NCBI GenBank assembly: GCA_963975575.1 | Contig: CAXBHL010000005.1 | Span: 124,001 to 188,000, forward strand | Length of the DNA stretch: 64,000 nt | Reading direction: 5' to 3' | Source: UBA6054 sp963975575 | GTDB taxonomy: Bacteria; Planctomycetota; Phycisphaerae; Phycisphaerales; UBA1924 | Shown: in pieces, positions 8,032 to 16,993 of the stretch | Position numbering within the stretch: position 1 is the first letter of the stretch | Layout of the letters: the number at the start of each line of letters is the position of its first letter | The notes under the pieces: generated by a model | Databases searched by the model: none | What the model saw: only the letters and a program-made list of their open reading frames with translations | What the model was told of the DNA's origin: nothing | Made by a program: the position numbers and the translations under genes

Positions 8032-9113
8032 TGGATCCCTTGCGTCAACAATCCCGGGTGGCCGGCGAACTCATCGTTCCGACGGAGCGTGGCCTCTGGT
8101 GTGAAGCCGGGGGGTTCCACATCGACCCGTGGCGTCCGGTGGATGTCGCGGTGGTCACCCACGCCCACGCGGATCACGCCACGCCGGGCTGCGGGAGCTA
8201 CATCGCGTCGGCGAACACGCTGGCGTTGATGCGGTCGCGGATGTCCGGGACGATCGGGGGCACCACGCCCGCGTTCGGCGAGCGGGTGCGGCTGGGCACC
8301 GTCACGGTGTCGCTGCACCCGGCCGGGCATGTGCTCGGGTCGGCGCAGGTCCGCGTCGAGCCGGACGAAGGCCCCGTCTGGGTGGTCACGGGCGACTACA
8401 AGACGGAGGCGGACCCGACCTGCGAGCCCTTCGAGCCGGTGGCATGCGACACGCTGCTCACGGAGTGCACCTTCGGGCTGCCGATCTACCGCTGGCCGGA
8501 TTCGGCGGAGGTCTTCGGCGACATCAACGCGTGGTGGCGGGCGAACGCGGCGGCGGGGCGCACGACGCTGCTGCTCACCTACGCGCTCGGGAAGGCCCAG
8601 CGGGTCTTGGCGGGTCTTGATGCTTCGATCGGTCCCATCGGGATCCACGGCGCGCTCAAAGGGCCGACGGAGGTGTACCGGGCGGCGGGGATCGCATTGC
8701 CGGACTCGGTGCACGCCGGGCCGGATTCGGCGGCGGACCTGAAGGGGGTGGGGCTGATCATCGCCCCGCCTTCGGCCGCGTCGACGCCGTGGGTCCGGCG
8801 GTTCAAGGGGCCGGGCGGCATGCGGACGGCGTTCGTCTCGGGCTGGATGCGGGTGCGGGGTCGACGGCGGTGGGGGTCGGTGGACCGCGGCTTCGTGCTG
8901 TCGGACCACGCGGACTGGGACGGGCTGATCGATACCGTGCGTCGGACGGGCGCCAGCCGAGTCGGTGTCACCCACGGATCCAGCGAGCCGCTCGCGCGAT
9001 ACCTGCAGGAGCGGATGGGCCTGGACACGTTCGTTGTTCCCACGCGCTACCGCGGCGAGGGCGGCGAGACGGACGGCGGTGACGGCGCCGCACAGGACGG
9101 GGAGGACGCCTGA
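8031..9113 (+). CDS. Ligase-associated DNA exonuclease (MBL/beta-CASP fold)
   Basis: A 360-residue protein starting at the ATG that overlaps the PKS stop (TGATG). Residues 43-49 are THAHADH, the metal-binding HxHxDH signature of metallo-beta-lactamase nucleases; later HPAGHVLGSAQV (around 96-107), VVTGDYK (about 118-124) and the SDHADW segment near the C-terminus complete the fold. This is the Exo member of the four-gene repair cluster (Exo, Lig, Lhr-Core helicase, MPE) known from Pseudomonas putida and many other bacteria. All four are present here in the order exo, lig, lhr, mpe. Confidence 0.93.
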   Translation: MDPLRQQSRVAGELIVPTERGLWCEAGGFHIDPWRPVDVAVVTHAHADHATPGCGSYIASANTLALMRSRMSGTIGGTTPAFGERVRLGTVTVSLHPAGHVLGSAQVRVEPDEGPVWVVTGDYKTEADPTCEPFEPVACDTLLTECTFGLPIYRWPDSAEVFGDINAWWRANAAAGRTTLLLTYALGKAQRVLAGLDASIGPIGIHGALKGPTEVYRAAGIALPDSVHAGPDSAADLKGVGLIIAPPSAASTPWVRRFKGPGGMRTAFVSGWMRVRGRRRWGSVDRGFVLSDHADWDGLIDTVRRTGASRVGVTHGSSEPLARYLQERMGLDTFVVPTRYRGEGGETDGGDGAAQDGEDA

Positions 9114-10747
9114 TGCGGCGGTTCACCCGGCTGTTCTTCGATCTCGACGCGACCACCTCAACAAGCGAGAAACTCGCCTGCCTCGAGTCGTACTTCCGCG
9201 ATGCGCCGCCAGAGGACGCGTGCTGGGGCCTCGCGATGCTCACCGGCAACCGGCCGAAGGGGGCCGCCTCGACCGGCGTGCTCCGGGCGGCGTGTCTCGA
9301 GCGGACCGGCCACCCGGAGTGGCTGCTGGCCGAATGCCACGCGGCGGTCGGTGACCTTTCGGAAACGATCGCCCTGCTGCTGCCCGAACCGAATAAAGAC
9401 ACCGACGAGCCGCTGCACGTGACGATGGCCGAGCGGGTAGTTCCGCTGCGCGGGTCGGAGGACGGCGAAAAGGCCCGGATCATCGGCGGGGCGTGGGACG
9501 TGTTCGGCAGCCGCGAGCGGCTGGTGTACCACAAGATGATCCGGGGCGGGTTCCGCGTCGGTGTGCAGAAACGGCTGGTCACGCGGGCGCTGGCCTCGGT
9601 GGCGGGGATCGACCCGGAGGTGATGGCCCACCGGCTGGTCGGGCGGTTCGAGCCCACTCCGGGGGCGTTCCGGGCGTTGATGGGCGCGGAAACGCCCGAG
9701 GACCAGACCCAGCGGCCGTACCCGTTCTTCCTGGCGCACCCGCTGGAGGGCGAGGCCCAGGCGTTGGGCGACGCGGCCGACTGGGTGGCGGAGTGGAAGT
9801 GGGACGGCATCCGCGCGCAGTTGATCCGGCGCGGCGGTGAAACGGCCCTGTGGTCGCGTGGCGAGGAGCCCATCGCGGCCCAGTTTCCGGAGATCGTGTC
9901 GGCGGCCGCTGGGCTGCCGGACGGGACCGTGATGGACGGGGAGGTCCTGCTCTGGCGGGGCGGCGGGCCGTTGCCGTTCTCTGAACTGCAGACACGCCTG
10001 AACCGGAAGGTGGCGCCGACGCACCAGCCGGGTCTTTTCGACGACACACGCGCGGTGCTGGTCGCGTACGACCTGCTTGAGTGGGAGGGGGTTGACCTGC
10101 GAGGTCGGGCCCTCGAAACGCGGCGTGCGAAGCTGAGCGAGGTGGTTACCCAGGTCGGCTCGGACACGATTTTGGTATCGGAGCCGGTGAGGGGCGCGTC
10201 CTGGGCGGCCTGGGCCGCGGCCCGCGAGCAGGCGCGAGCGCGCGGGGCCGAGGGCCTGATGCTCAAGCATCGCGGGTCTGAATACGGCGTCGGTCGCACC
10301 CGGTCGGCCGCGGCCCCGGGCTGGCTGAAGTGGAAGGTGGACCCGTACACCGTCGACGCGGTGCTGGTCGGGGCCCAGCCGGGTTCGGGACGCCGGGCGA
10401 GCCTGTACACGGACTACACCTTCGCGGTGTGGGATCGCGAACCGGAAGACGGGGATGCGGAACTGATCACCTTCGCGAAGGCCTATTCCGGGCTGGATCA
10501 GGACGAGATCGAGCGGCTGGACCGGTGGATCCGGTCGAACACGGCCGCGCGGCGGGGGCCTTTCCGCCAGGTCCGCCCGCAACAGGTGTTCGAGATCGCC
10601 TTCGAGGGGCTGCGGGCCTCGGACCGGCACCGTTCGGGCATCGCCGTACGCTTCCCCAGGATCCTGCGTTGGCGGACCGACAAGCCCGCGTCCGAGGCGG
10701 ACACGGTGCGGACGCTGCGGGGCCTGCTCGGAGCGCATCGCGGATGA
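9113..10747 (+). CDS. ATP-dependent DNA ligase
   Basis: A 544-residue ligase. The N-terminal 220 residues are the alpha-helical DNA-binding domain; motif I is EWKWDGIR, with adenylation Lys229. Further nucleotidyltransferase motifs are DGEVLLW, AEGLMLKH and WLKWK; a C-terminal OB-fold domain follows. Size and order match the bacterial ATP-dependent ligases of the Exo-Lig-Lhr-MPE cluster. Its ATG overlaps the exonuclease stop (TGATG) and its own stop overlaps the helicase start (ATGA), so translation is coupled. It seals nicks with ATP and acts in DNA damage response rather than replication. Confidence 0.94.
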   Translation: MRRFTRLFFDLDATTSTSEKLACLESYFRDAPPEDACWGLAMLTGNRPKGAASTGVLRAACLERTGHPEWLLAECHAAVGDLSETIALLLPEPNKDTDEPLHVTMAERVVPLRGSEDGEKARIIGGAWDVFGSRERLVYHKMIRGGFRVGVQKRLVTRALASVAGIDPEVMAHRLVGRFEPTPGAFRALMGAETPEDQTQRPYPFFLAHPLEGEAQALGDAADWVAEWKWDGIRAQLIRRGGETALWSRGEEPIAAQFPEIVSAAAGLPDGTVMDGEVLLWRGGGPLPFSELQTRLNRKVAPTHQPGLFDDTRAVLVAYDLLEWEGVDLRGRALETRRAKLSEVVTQVGSDTILVSEPVRGASWAAWAAAREQARARGAEGLMLKHRGSEYGVGRTRSAAAPGWLKWKVDPYTVDAVLVGAQPGSGRRASLYTDYTFAVWDREPEDGDAELITFAKAYSGLDQDEIERLDRWIRSNTAARRGPFRQVRPQQVFEIAFEGLRASDRHRSGIAVRFPRILRWRTDKPASEADTVRTLRGLLGAHRG

Positions 10748-13236
10748 AGGCCACGCCCGTGGAAACCTGGTTCAAGAGCCGCGGCTGGACCGTCTTCGAC
10801 TTCCAGCGCGACGCGTGGTCGGCCTACCTCGACGGGCGGGACGGTCTCATCCACTCCCCGACGGGCACGGGCAAAACGCTCGCGGCGTGGCTGGGGCCGG
10901 TGATCGAGCGATTGGAAGAGGAGGCGCCCGCGCGGAGACCGGTCGGCGCGCGGGACCCGGAAGCCGAACCGATCCGCGTGGTGTGGATCACGCCGCTGCG
11001 GGCGCTCGCGAGCGACACGGCCAAGGCCCTGCAGGCGTCGGCCGATGCGCTGGGGCTGAACTGGAGCGTGCAGACGAGAACGGGCGACACGAGTTCGTCG
11101 ATCAAGGCCCGCCAGCGCAAGCGGCTGCCCACCGCACTGATCACCACGCCCGAGAGTCTGACCATCCTGCTGACCTATCCGGAGACCGCGCGGCAGCTCC
11201 GCGGACTCCGTTGTGTGGTGTGCGACGAGTGGCACGAACTGATGGCGACCAAGCGCGGCGTGCAGACCGAGCTGGCGCTGGCCAGCCTGCGGGCGCTCGC
11301 CCCCGCCCTGCGGGTCTGGGGGGTCTCCGCGACGCTGGGGAACCTGAACACGGCGGCTCGGTGCCTGGTGGGGCCGGACCGGCCCGAGCCGGCGATGATC
11401 CGCGGGCGAGCGTCCAAGCCGATCGAGATCGAGTGCCTGCTGCCGGACTCGATCGAGCGGTACCCGTGGGCCGGTCACATCGGGACGACTCTGGTCAGGC
11501 AGGTCGTCGAACGGATCGGCCGGGCCTCTTCGACGCTGGTGTTCACCAACACGCGTTCGCAGGCCGAGATCTGGTTCCGGGCGATCATCCGGGCCAGCCC
11601 GGACCTGCTCGGCGGGGTGGCGTTGCACCACGGATCGCTGGAGCGCGATCTGCGCGACAAGGTGGAGCGGATGCTCAAGGGGGAAGAGGGCGGGCTGCGG
11701 TGCGTGGTCAGCACCTCCAGCCTGGATCTGGGCGTCGACTTTGCGCCGGTGGATCAGGTGATCCAGATCGGGAGCCCCAAGGGCGTGGCGCGGATCGTGC
11801 AGCGGGCGGGTCGGTCGGGCCACCAGCCGGGGGCGACCTCCCGGATCGTCGGCGTGCCGACGCACGCGTTCGAGATGATCGAGTTCGCCGGCGTGCGCGA
11901 CGCGGTGGAGCGGGGCGAGCTGGAGTCCCGCGAACCGATCGAGAAGCCGCTGGACGTGCTGATCCAGCACCTGGTGACGGCCGCGATGGCGGAGGGTTTC
12001 GACGAGGACGCGCTCAGGGCGACCGTCCGGTCGACCTGGGCGTTCCGTGACCTCACGGACCAGGAATGGTCGTGGGCGATGGCCTTCGTGCGTTCGGGCG
12101 GCGAGGCGCTGACGGTGTACCCGGAGTTTGCGCGTCTGGTGGACATCGGCGGATTGATGAAAGTCGCCTCGCGGTCCATCGCCACCCGGCACCGGATGAA
12201 CATCGGAACGATCGTCGCCGATGACGCGGTGAAGGTGGCGTACCCGAACGGCAGGACGCTCGGCTCGATCGAGGAGTCGTTCGTGGCCCGGTTGCAGATC
12301 GGGGACCGCTTCGTGTTCGCCGGGCGGGTGCTCGAACTCAAGCGGCTTCGGGAGATGACGGCGACGGTCGAGCGCGCCAGGTCCGTTCGCGGGGCGGTGC
12401 CGCGTTGGAACGGCGGCAAGATGCCGCTCTCGACCCAGCTCGCGGCGGCGGTGCAGGAGCGTCTCCGCCGGGCCGAGGCCGGGGAGTTCGAAGGGCCGGA
12501 GATGGGGTGCGTCCGGCCGCTGCTGGAACTGCAACGGAGCCTCTCGCGGATACCCACGCCCGACGAACTGCTCCTCGAGCACGCCAAGGTTCGGGGGCGG
12601 TACCACGTGTTCGTGTTCCCGTTCGCTGGCCGGCTGGCGCACGAGGGTCTGGGGGCCGTCCTGAGCCTGCGGCTGAGCCGGCTCGCCCCCCGCACCGTGA
12701 CGGCGGTCGTCAACGACTACGGCATCGAGCTGACCTGCGACGAGCCAATCGAGACGGACGCGCGGACCTGGCTGTCGCTGCTGGCGCGGGCGGATCTGCT
12801 CGACGATCTGCTGATCGCGGTCAACTCGGCCGAGTTCGCAAGGCGGCAGTTCCGCGAGATCGCCCGGGTCGCGGGCCTGACCCATCAGGGCTTCCCGGGC
12901 CGGAACGTCCGCACCCGCCACATGCAGGCGTCCAGCGACATGTTTTACGAGGTGTTCCGCGAGTTCGACCCCGGCAATCTGCTCTTGTTCCAGGCGCAGC
13001 GGGAGGTGCTCGATCAGCAGCTCGAGCTCGAGCGGCTGGACCGGGCCCTGGAACGGGCGGCGACCTTGGACATCCGCGTGGTGGAAACGCCCGTGCTCTC
13101 GCCGCTCGCGTTCCCGCTGTTCGCCGAGAGCCTCCGCGCGACCACCGTGACCAGCGAGAGTTGGGAGGACCGCGTGCGGAAACTGGCGGCCCAGATGGAA
13201 GCTCGCTCCCGGCGCAGCTACAAGGCACGGGCATGA
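10744..13236 (+). CDS. Ligase-associated DEXH-box helicase (Lhr-Core)
   Basis: An 830-residue superfamily 2 helicase. Motif I is SPTGTGKT (GTGKT 41-45), then TPLRALAS, TTPESL, the motif II box CDEWHEL (D161-E-W-H164), SATLGN (motif III), and in the second RecA domain STSSLDLGVDF and QRAGRSGHQPG (motifs V and VI). The C-terminal half is the winged-helix and Lhr-Core domain. Length matches Lhr-Core proteins (about 800-850), not full Lhr (about 1500). The start ATG overlaps the ligase stop by four bases and its stop overlaps the phosphoesterase start. Lhr-Core is a 3'-to-5' DNA translocase and RNA:DNA helicase. Confidence 0.94.
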   Translation: MKATPVETWFKSRGWTVFDFQRDAWSAYLDGRDGLIHSPTGTGKTLAAWLGPVIERLEEEAPARRPVGARDPEAEPIRVVWITPLRALASDTAKALQASADALGLNWSVQTRTGDTSSSIKARQRKRLPTALITTPESLTILLTYPETARQLRGLRCVVCDEWHELMATKRGVQTELALASLRALAPALRVWGVSATLGNLNTAARCLVGPDRPEPAMIRGRASKPIEIECLLPDSIERYPWAGHIGTTLVRQVVERIGRASSTLVFTNTRSQAEIWFRAIIRASPDLLGGVALHHGSLERDLRDKVERMLKGEEGGLRCVVSTSSLDLGVDFAPVDQVIQIGSPKGVARIVQRAGRSGHQPGATSRIVGVPTHAFEMIEFAGVRDAVERGELESREPIEKPLDVLIQHLVTAAMAEGFDEDALRATVRSTWAFRDLTDQEWSWAMAFVRSGGEALTVYPEFARLVDIGGLMKVASRSIATRHRMNIGTIVADDAVKVAYPNGRTLGSIEESFVARLQIGDRFVFAGRVLELKRLREMTATVERARSVRGAVPRWNGGKMPLSTQLAAAVQERLRRAEAGEFEGPEMGCVRPLLELQRSLSRIPTPDELLLEHAKVRGRYHVFVFPFAGRLAHEGLGAVLSLRLSRLAPRTVTAVVNDYGIELTCDEPIETDARTWLSLLARADLLDDLLIAVNSAEFARRQFREIARVAGLTHQGFPGRNVRTRHMQASSDMFYEVFREFDPGNLLLFQAQREVLDQQLELERLDRALERAATLDIRVVETPVLSPLAFPLFAESLRATTVTSESWEDRVRKLAAQMEARSRRSYKARA

Positions 13237-13961
13237 TCGAAGGCGCGTGCGAGATCGACTGGAACGGTGTCGGGCTGGTGTTGCTGCCGGACCGGGCGGT
13301 CTGGCTGCCGGCCGAGCGGGCCGTGCTGGTCGCCGACGTCCACCTCGGAAAGCCCGCCTCGTTCAGGGCGGGGGGGGTGCCGGTGCCCGAGGCGGTGACG
13401 GGGCGGGACCTGAAGCGGCTCGCGTGTCTGCTTCGGGCGACCGGGGCTGATCGGCTGGTCGTGCTGGGGGATCTGATCCATGACCGGGTGGCGCTGCAGA
13501 GCCGCACGCTCGACGCGGTGATCGCGTGGAGGGCATCATTGGCCGATGTCTCCGTTGAACTGGTGCCCGGCAACCACGATCGGAAAGCGCGCTCGTGCGA
13601 GCCGCTGGGGGTGACCGTGCGGGGCGATTCGCTGAAACTTGGCGCGCTCGTGTGCACGCACGTCCCTCCGGGCGACGACGCGACGGATGCGACGCTCTGC
13701 GGCCACCTGCATCCGGTGGTTTCGGTCGGGGCCGGGTACGGCACGGCCCGGCTGCGGTCGGCGTGCTTCTGGTTCGAGCGGTTCACGGGGGTGCTGCCCG
13801 CGTTCGGGACCTTTACCGGCGGACACGCGATGCCGACCGGTCCGGGGCGGGCGGTGTTCGCGGCCGGGGCTCGCACGGTGGTGCCCGTGACCGAGCTGGC
13901 GACGCGATGGGCCGATCGGAAGGGCGGTTTGGGGGCCGCGAGAGCCTACGATCGCGCATGA
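13233..13961 (+). CDS. pdeM: Ligase-associated DNA damage response endonuclease PdeM (MPE)
   Basis: A 242-residue calcineurin-like metallophosphoesterase. The binuclear metal motifs are ADVHLGK (D35, H37), LGDLIHD (D80), PGNHDRK (N114, H115) and CGHLHP near residue 150-155, all in the canonical order. It is the Mn-dependent DNA nuclease of the Exo-Lig-Lhr-MPE cluster. The ATG at 13233 overlaps the helicase stop (ATGA), and its stop overlaps the purD start (ATGA). Confidence 0.92.
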   Translation: MIEGACEIDWNGVGLVLLPDRAVWLPAERAVLVADVHLGKPASFRAGGVPVPEAVTGRDLKRLACLLRATGADRLVVLGDLIHDRVALQSRTLDAVIAWRASLADVSVELVPGNHDRKARSCEPLGVTVRGDSLKLGALVCTHVPPGDDATDATLCGHLHPVVSVGAGYGTARLRSACFWFERFTGVLPAFGTFTGGHAMPTGPGRAVFAAGARTVVPVTELATRWADRKGGLGAARAYDRA

Positions 13962-15517
13962 CGACCGGACCCGGAAAAGTGAACGTCCTGCTGATCGGCG
14001 GGGGTGGACGCGAGCACGCTCTGGCGGAGGCGATGACCCGCTCGCCGCGGCTGGGCACGCTGTACATCACCCATCCGGGCAACCCCGGCCTGGGCGCGCT
14101 GGGCACGCCGGTGGACGTTCCGGTTTCAGCCCGCGAGCTGTACCGGCTGGGGCAGTTCTGTGACCGCAAGGACGTCGGGCTGGTGGTCATCGGGCCGGAA
14201 GATCCGCTGGCCGAGGGCTACGCGGACGCGTTGGCCCAGCGGGGCGACGGGGGCACGCGGGCGGTCTTCGGGCCGGGCAAGCGTGGAGCCATGCTCGAAT
14301 CGGACAAAGCATTCGCCAAGCAGATGATGCGTGCCGCGGGCGTGCCGACGGGCGAGGGGCGGGTCTTCACCGACGCCAGCGCGGCCAAGCACTACCTGCT
14401 GGCTGTGGCGCGGGATGACGACGGCGTCGCCCGGCTGATGGAGGGCCTGGACCGGATTCAGGACGCGGGCACGCGGTACGCGGTGCTGTCGGCCTTGATC
14501 CGGGTGGGCGACGCCGCCGAGCACGGCACGACGGTGAGCGCGCCGGACCTGTCGCTGCTGAAGGATGCCGAGGTTGGGCGGGACCGGTCCGAGATGGTGA
14601 CGCTGGCCAGGCGGATGGCCGCCGCGTGGGACCTGCCCCGCAAGGGCCTGCCCGTGATCAAGGCGTGCGGGCTGGCCAAGGGCAAGGGCGTGGTGCTCCC
14701 CGCGACGCTGCGGGAGGCGTTCGACACGGTCGACGCGATGATGACCCGCCTGGAGTTCGGCGACGCGGGGCGCAAGGTGATCATCGAAGAGCGCCTCCAG
14801 GGCACCGAGGTGTCGGTGCTCGCGCTGATGGACGGGCACAACATCCTCGTCCTGCCCCCATGCCAGGATCACAAGCGGCTCGGCGAGGGCGACACCGGGC
14901 CCAACACCGGCGGCATGGGCGCGTTCTGCCCGGCCGACACCGTGGACGACGCCACCATGCGGGCCATCGAGTCCGACGTGTTCGTCGCCATGGCCGACGC
15001 CCTGCGGCGCGAGGAGATCGATTTCCGGGGCGTCCTCTACGCGGGCATCATGCTCACGCCGGGCGGGCCCAAGGTGCTCGAGTTCAACACCCGCTTTGGC
15101 GATCCTGAGTGCCAGCCCCTGATGGCCAGGCTCGAATCCGACGCGGTCGAACTGCTGCTCGCGACCGCCGAGGGGCGCCTCGACGACATCGACGTGCGGT
15201 TCAGCGAGCAGCACGCGGTCTGCGTGGTCCTCGCCAGCGAGGGCTACCCCGCGGCGCCCAAATCCGGCGACGCGATCTCCGGGATCGACAAGGCCGAACA
15301 GGTCGAGGGCGTGCGGGTTTACCACGCCGGCACGAAGGCCGGCGCCGACGGCGAGATCCAAACCAACGGCGGACGGGTGCTCGGGGTGACGGCGCTGGGG
15401 CCGGACTTTGCAACCGCCCGCACCCGCGCGTACCGCGCGTGCGAGCGGATCGCGTTCCGGGGGGTGCAGTTCCGCCGTGACATCGGTAAGGCCGCGACCC
15501 CGGCGGCGCGGGTCTGA
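13958..15517 (+). CDS. purD: Phosphoribosylamine-glycine ligase with an extra internal segment
   Basis: A 519-residue ATP-grasp enzyme that makes glycinamide ribonucleotide in purine synthesis. Recognisable blocks are LIGGGGREHAL near the N-terminus, DKAFAKQMM, VIKACGLAKGKGV (around 233-245), HKRLGEGDTGPNTGGMG and FNTRFGDPECQ. The usual length is about 420-430; here about 80 residues (roughly 147-228) are inserted between the start of the ATP-grasp domain and the ATP-binding Lys, with a helical, charged composition. The start ATG overlaps the phosphoesterase stop, making purD the last gene of the chain that begins with the polyketide genes. It ends 22 bp from the convergent DUF4340 gene. Confidence 0.92.
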   Translation: MTTGPGKVNVLLIGGGGREHALAEAMTRSPRLGTLYITHPGNPGLGALGTPVDVPVSARELYRLGQFCDRKDVGLVVIGPEDPLAEGYADALAQRGDGGTRAVFGPGKRGAMLESDKAFAKQMMRAAGVPTGEGRVFTDASAAKHYLLAVARDDDGVARLMEGLDRIQDAGTRYAVLSALIRVGDAAEHGTTVSAPDLSLLKDAEVGRDRSEMVTLARRMAAAWDLPRKGLPVIKACGLAKGKGVVLPATLREAFDTVDAMMTRLEFGDAGRKVIIEERLQGTEVSVLALMDGHNILVLPPCQDHKRLGEGDTGPNTGGMGAFCPADTVDDATMRAIESDVFVAMADALRREEIDFRGVLYAGIMLTPGGPKVLEFNTRFGDPECQPLMARLESDAVELLLATAEGRLDDIDVRFSEQHAVCVVLASEGYPAAPKSGDAISGIDKAEQVEGVRVYHAGTKAGADGEIQTNGGRVLGVTALGPDFATARTRAYRACERIAFRGVQFRRDIGKAATPAARV

Positions 15518-15539
15518 GACCTCGCCGCGGTCCGGTCGG

Positions 15540-16922
15540 TCAGCCCCCGCTGGCCATCAACGCGGCCCACGCGACCACCGCGCTGGCCTGCTCGGTGGCG
15601 GCGGTCCAGACGATCTCCGCGCCGTTGCTCAGGTCCATCGCGATCAGCAGACGCATGCCGCCCGACCCCTGGGCCGTGCGGAGGCGCAGCGACGCCACCG
15701 GGACGCCCTCGCGGGTCAGGCACTCGACGGTGCCGAGTTCGCCAACGGTGGCCGATTCTGCGCCGGGCTGCGAGATGTTGATCTGGGCGGCCGGCTCGGC
15801 GGTGAGCACGCGGACGAGCCGGTCGATCGCGTCCCGCTGCGCGGGCGCGACGGGCTCGGAGCCTGTCAACCACTCGCCGCCGGACCGCGTTGCGTCCAGA
15901 CGGGGCCGGCCGTCCTTGCCGAGGAAGCGGACCCGACCGATGTCGCCCGGGTTCATGTTCAGCGGCACGCGGCGGGCATAGGCGGCCGGCGCGGCGGAGA
16001 TGCCGGAGAGCGATTGGGCGTCGAGCCGCACGGTGGCCGCCGTCTCGCCGGCGGCCACGCGGGCGAACAGCAGCCCGCGACCCGAATCAGCCTGCCCGCC
16101 GACTTCCATCGTCCGGGTGCCCGTTCGGCTGTCGAGCCGGACCGTGGCGATCGGCTCGTCGAGCCCGGTCACGGCGTCTTCGGGCGGGTCGGCCTCGAAC
16201 GAGGACGCCTGCAGCGTGCGGAGCACGCCGATGGCCCGTTCGATCTCGCCCGTTTCGGCGTCGAGGCGGAACGGCTCGGTGATCGACCAGCCCCGCGGGC
16301 CGCGCTCGAGCCGGACGCCGTCCGCCGCGGTGCGGATGGTCAGGGCGTCGGCCGTGGCGGCGGTGGCGTCGAAGAGGGTGGGGTCGCGCCAGATGGACCA
16401 GTCGGCCCGGACGAACGCGTCCGGCACGCCGGATCCGATCCGGCCGTCCACGCGTTTCTGGGCGATGCCGTCGGTGTCCTTGACGAGCACGACGACGGGG
16501 GTCTGACCGCCCGCGGCCCGCTGGCCGAACCAGATCTCCACCGACCGGCCGTCCCGCTCGGTGGCCTCGATCGTGTCGGTCGGCTTGACGTCCAACTCTT
16601 CATCGGAGACGACGATGGCCGCGGTGCTCAGCAGGCGCAGGGCGGCCCGCACGCGTCCGGGGTCGGCCTTCCAGACCTGCGGGCGGGCCTCGGCGTCGGA
16701 CCATCGGATCATCCAGGTGTCGGCCTCGGCCCGGGTCACGCTGGTTTCGCGCCCGTCAACGCCCTGGACCAGCCTTTCCACGCGGGCGGGGTCGATCGGG
16801 ATCGTCCAGGTTGTGGGGGCGTCCGAGCGGGCCGGCCCCACGCCGCCGGAGCGGGTCCACGCCACCACGCCGGCGAGCAGGCCCGCGACGACCACCCAGA
16901 TCAGGACTGTTTGGAGACGCAT
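15540..16922 (-). CDS. DUF4340 domain-containing membrane-anchored protein
   Basis: A 460-residue protein with one N-terminal transmembrane helix (about residues 4-23) and a long periplasmic part. The pattern of short strands with TWTIPIDPARVERL and recurring VxRL/VRLE segments, and the overall plan, match DUF4340, a family usually encoded beside ABC-2/Gld-type transporter genes. No transporter is visible here: purD converges from one side and the glutamine amidotransferase diverges from the other, so this is an isolated copy. Function unknown. Confidence 0.75.
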   Translation of the reverse strand: MRLQTVLIWVVVAGLLAGVVAWTRSGGVGPARSDAPTTWTIPIDPARVERLVQGVDGRETSVTRAEADTWMIRWSDAEARPQVWKADPGRVRAALRLLSTAAIVVSDEELDVKPTDTIEATERDGRSVEIWFGQRAAGGQTPVVVLVKDTDGIAQKRVDGRIGSGVPDAFVRADWSIWRDPTLFDATAATADALTIRTAADGVRLERGPRGWSITEPFRLDAETGEIERAIGVLRTLQASSFEADPPEDAVTGLDEPIATVRLDSRTGTRTMEVGGQADSGRGLLFARVAAGETAATVRLDAQSLSGISAAPAAYARRVPLNMNPGDIGRVRFLGKDGRPRLDATRSGGEWLTGSEPVAPAQRDAIDRLVRVLTAEPAAQINISQPGAESATVGELGTVECLTREGVPVASLRLRTAQGSGGMRLLIAMDLSNGAEIVWTAATEQASAVVAWAALMASGG

Positions 16923-16993
16923 CGGGTGACTCTATGGCCTGTTCGGGCCGGTCGTTGGACGCGGGCGGGCCCGCGCGCCGACAATCCCCGGCC

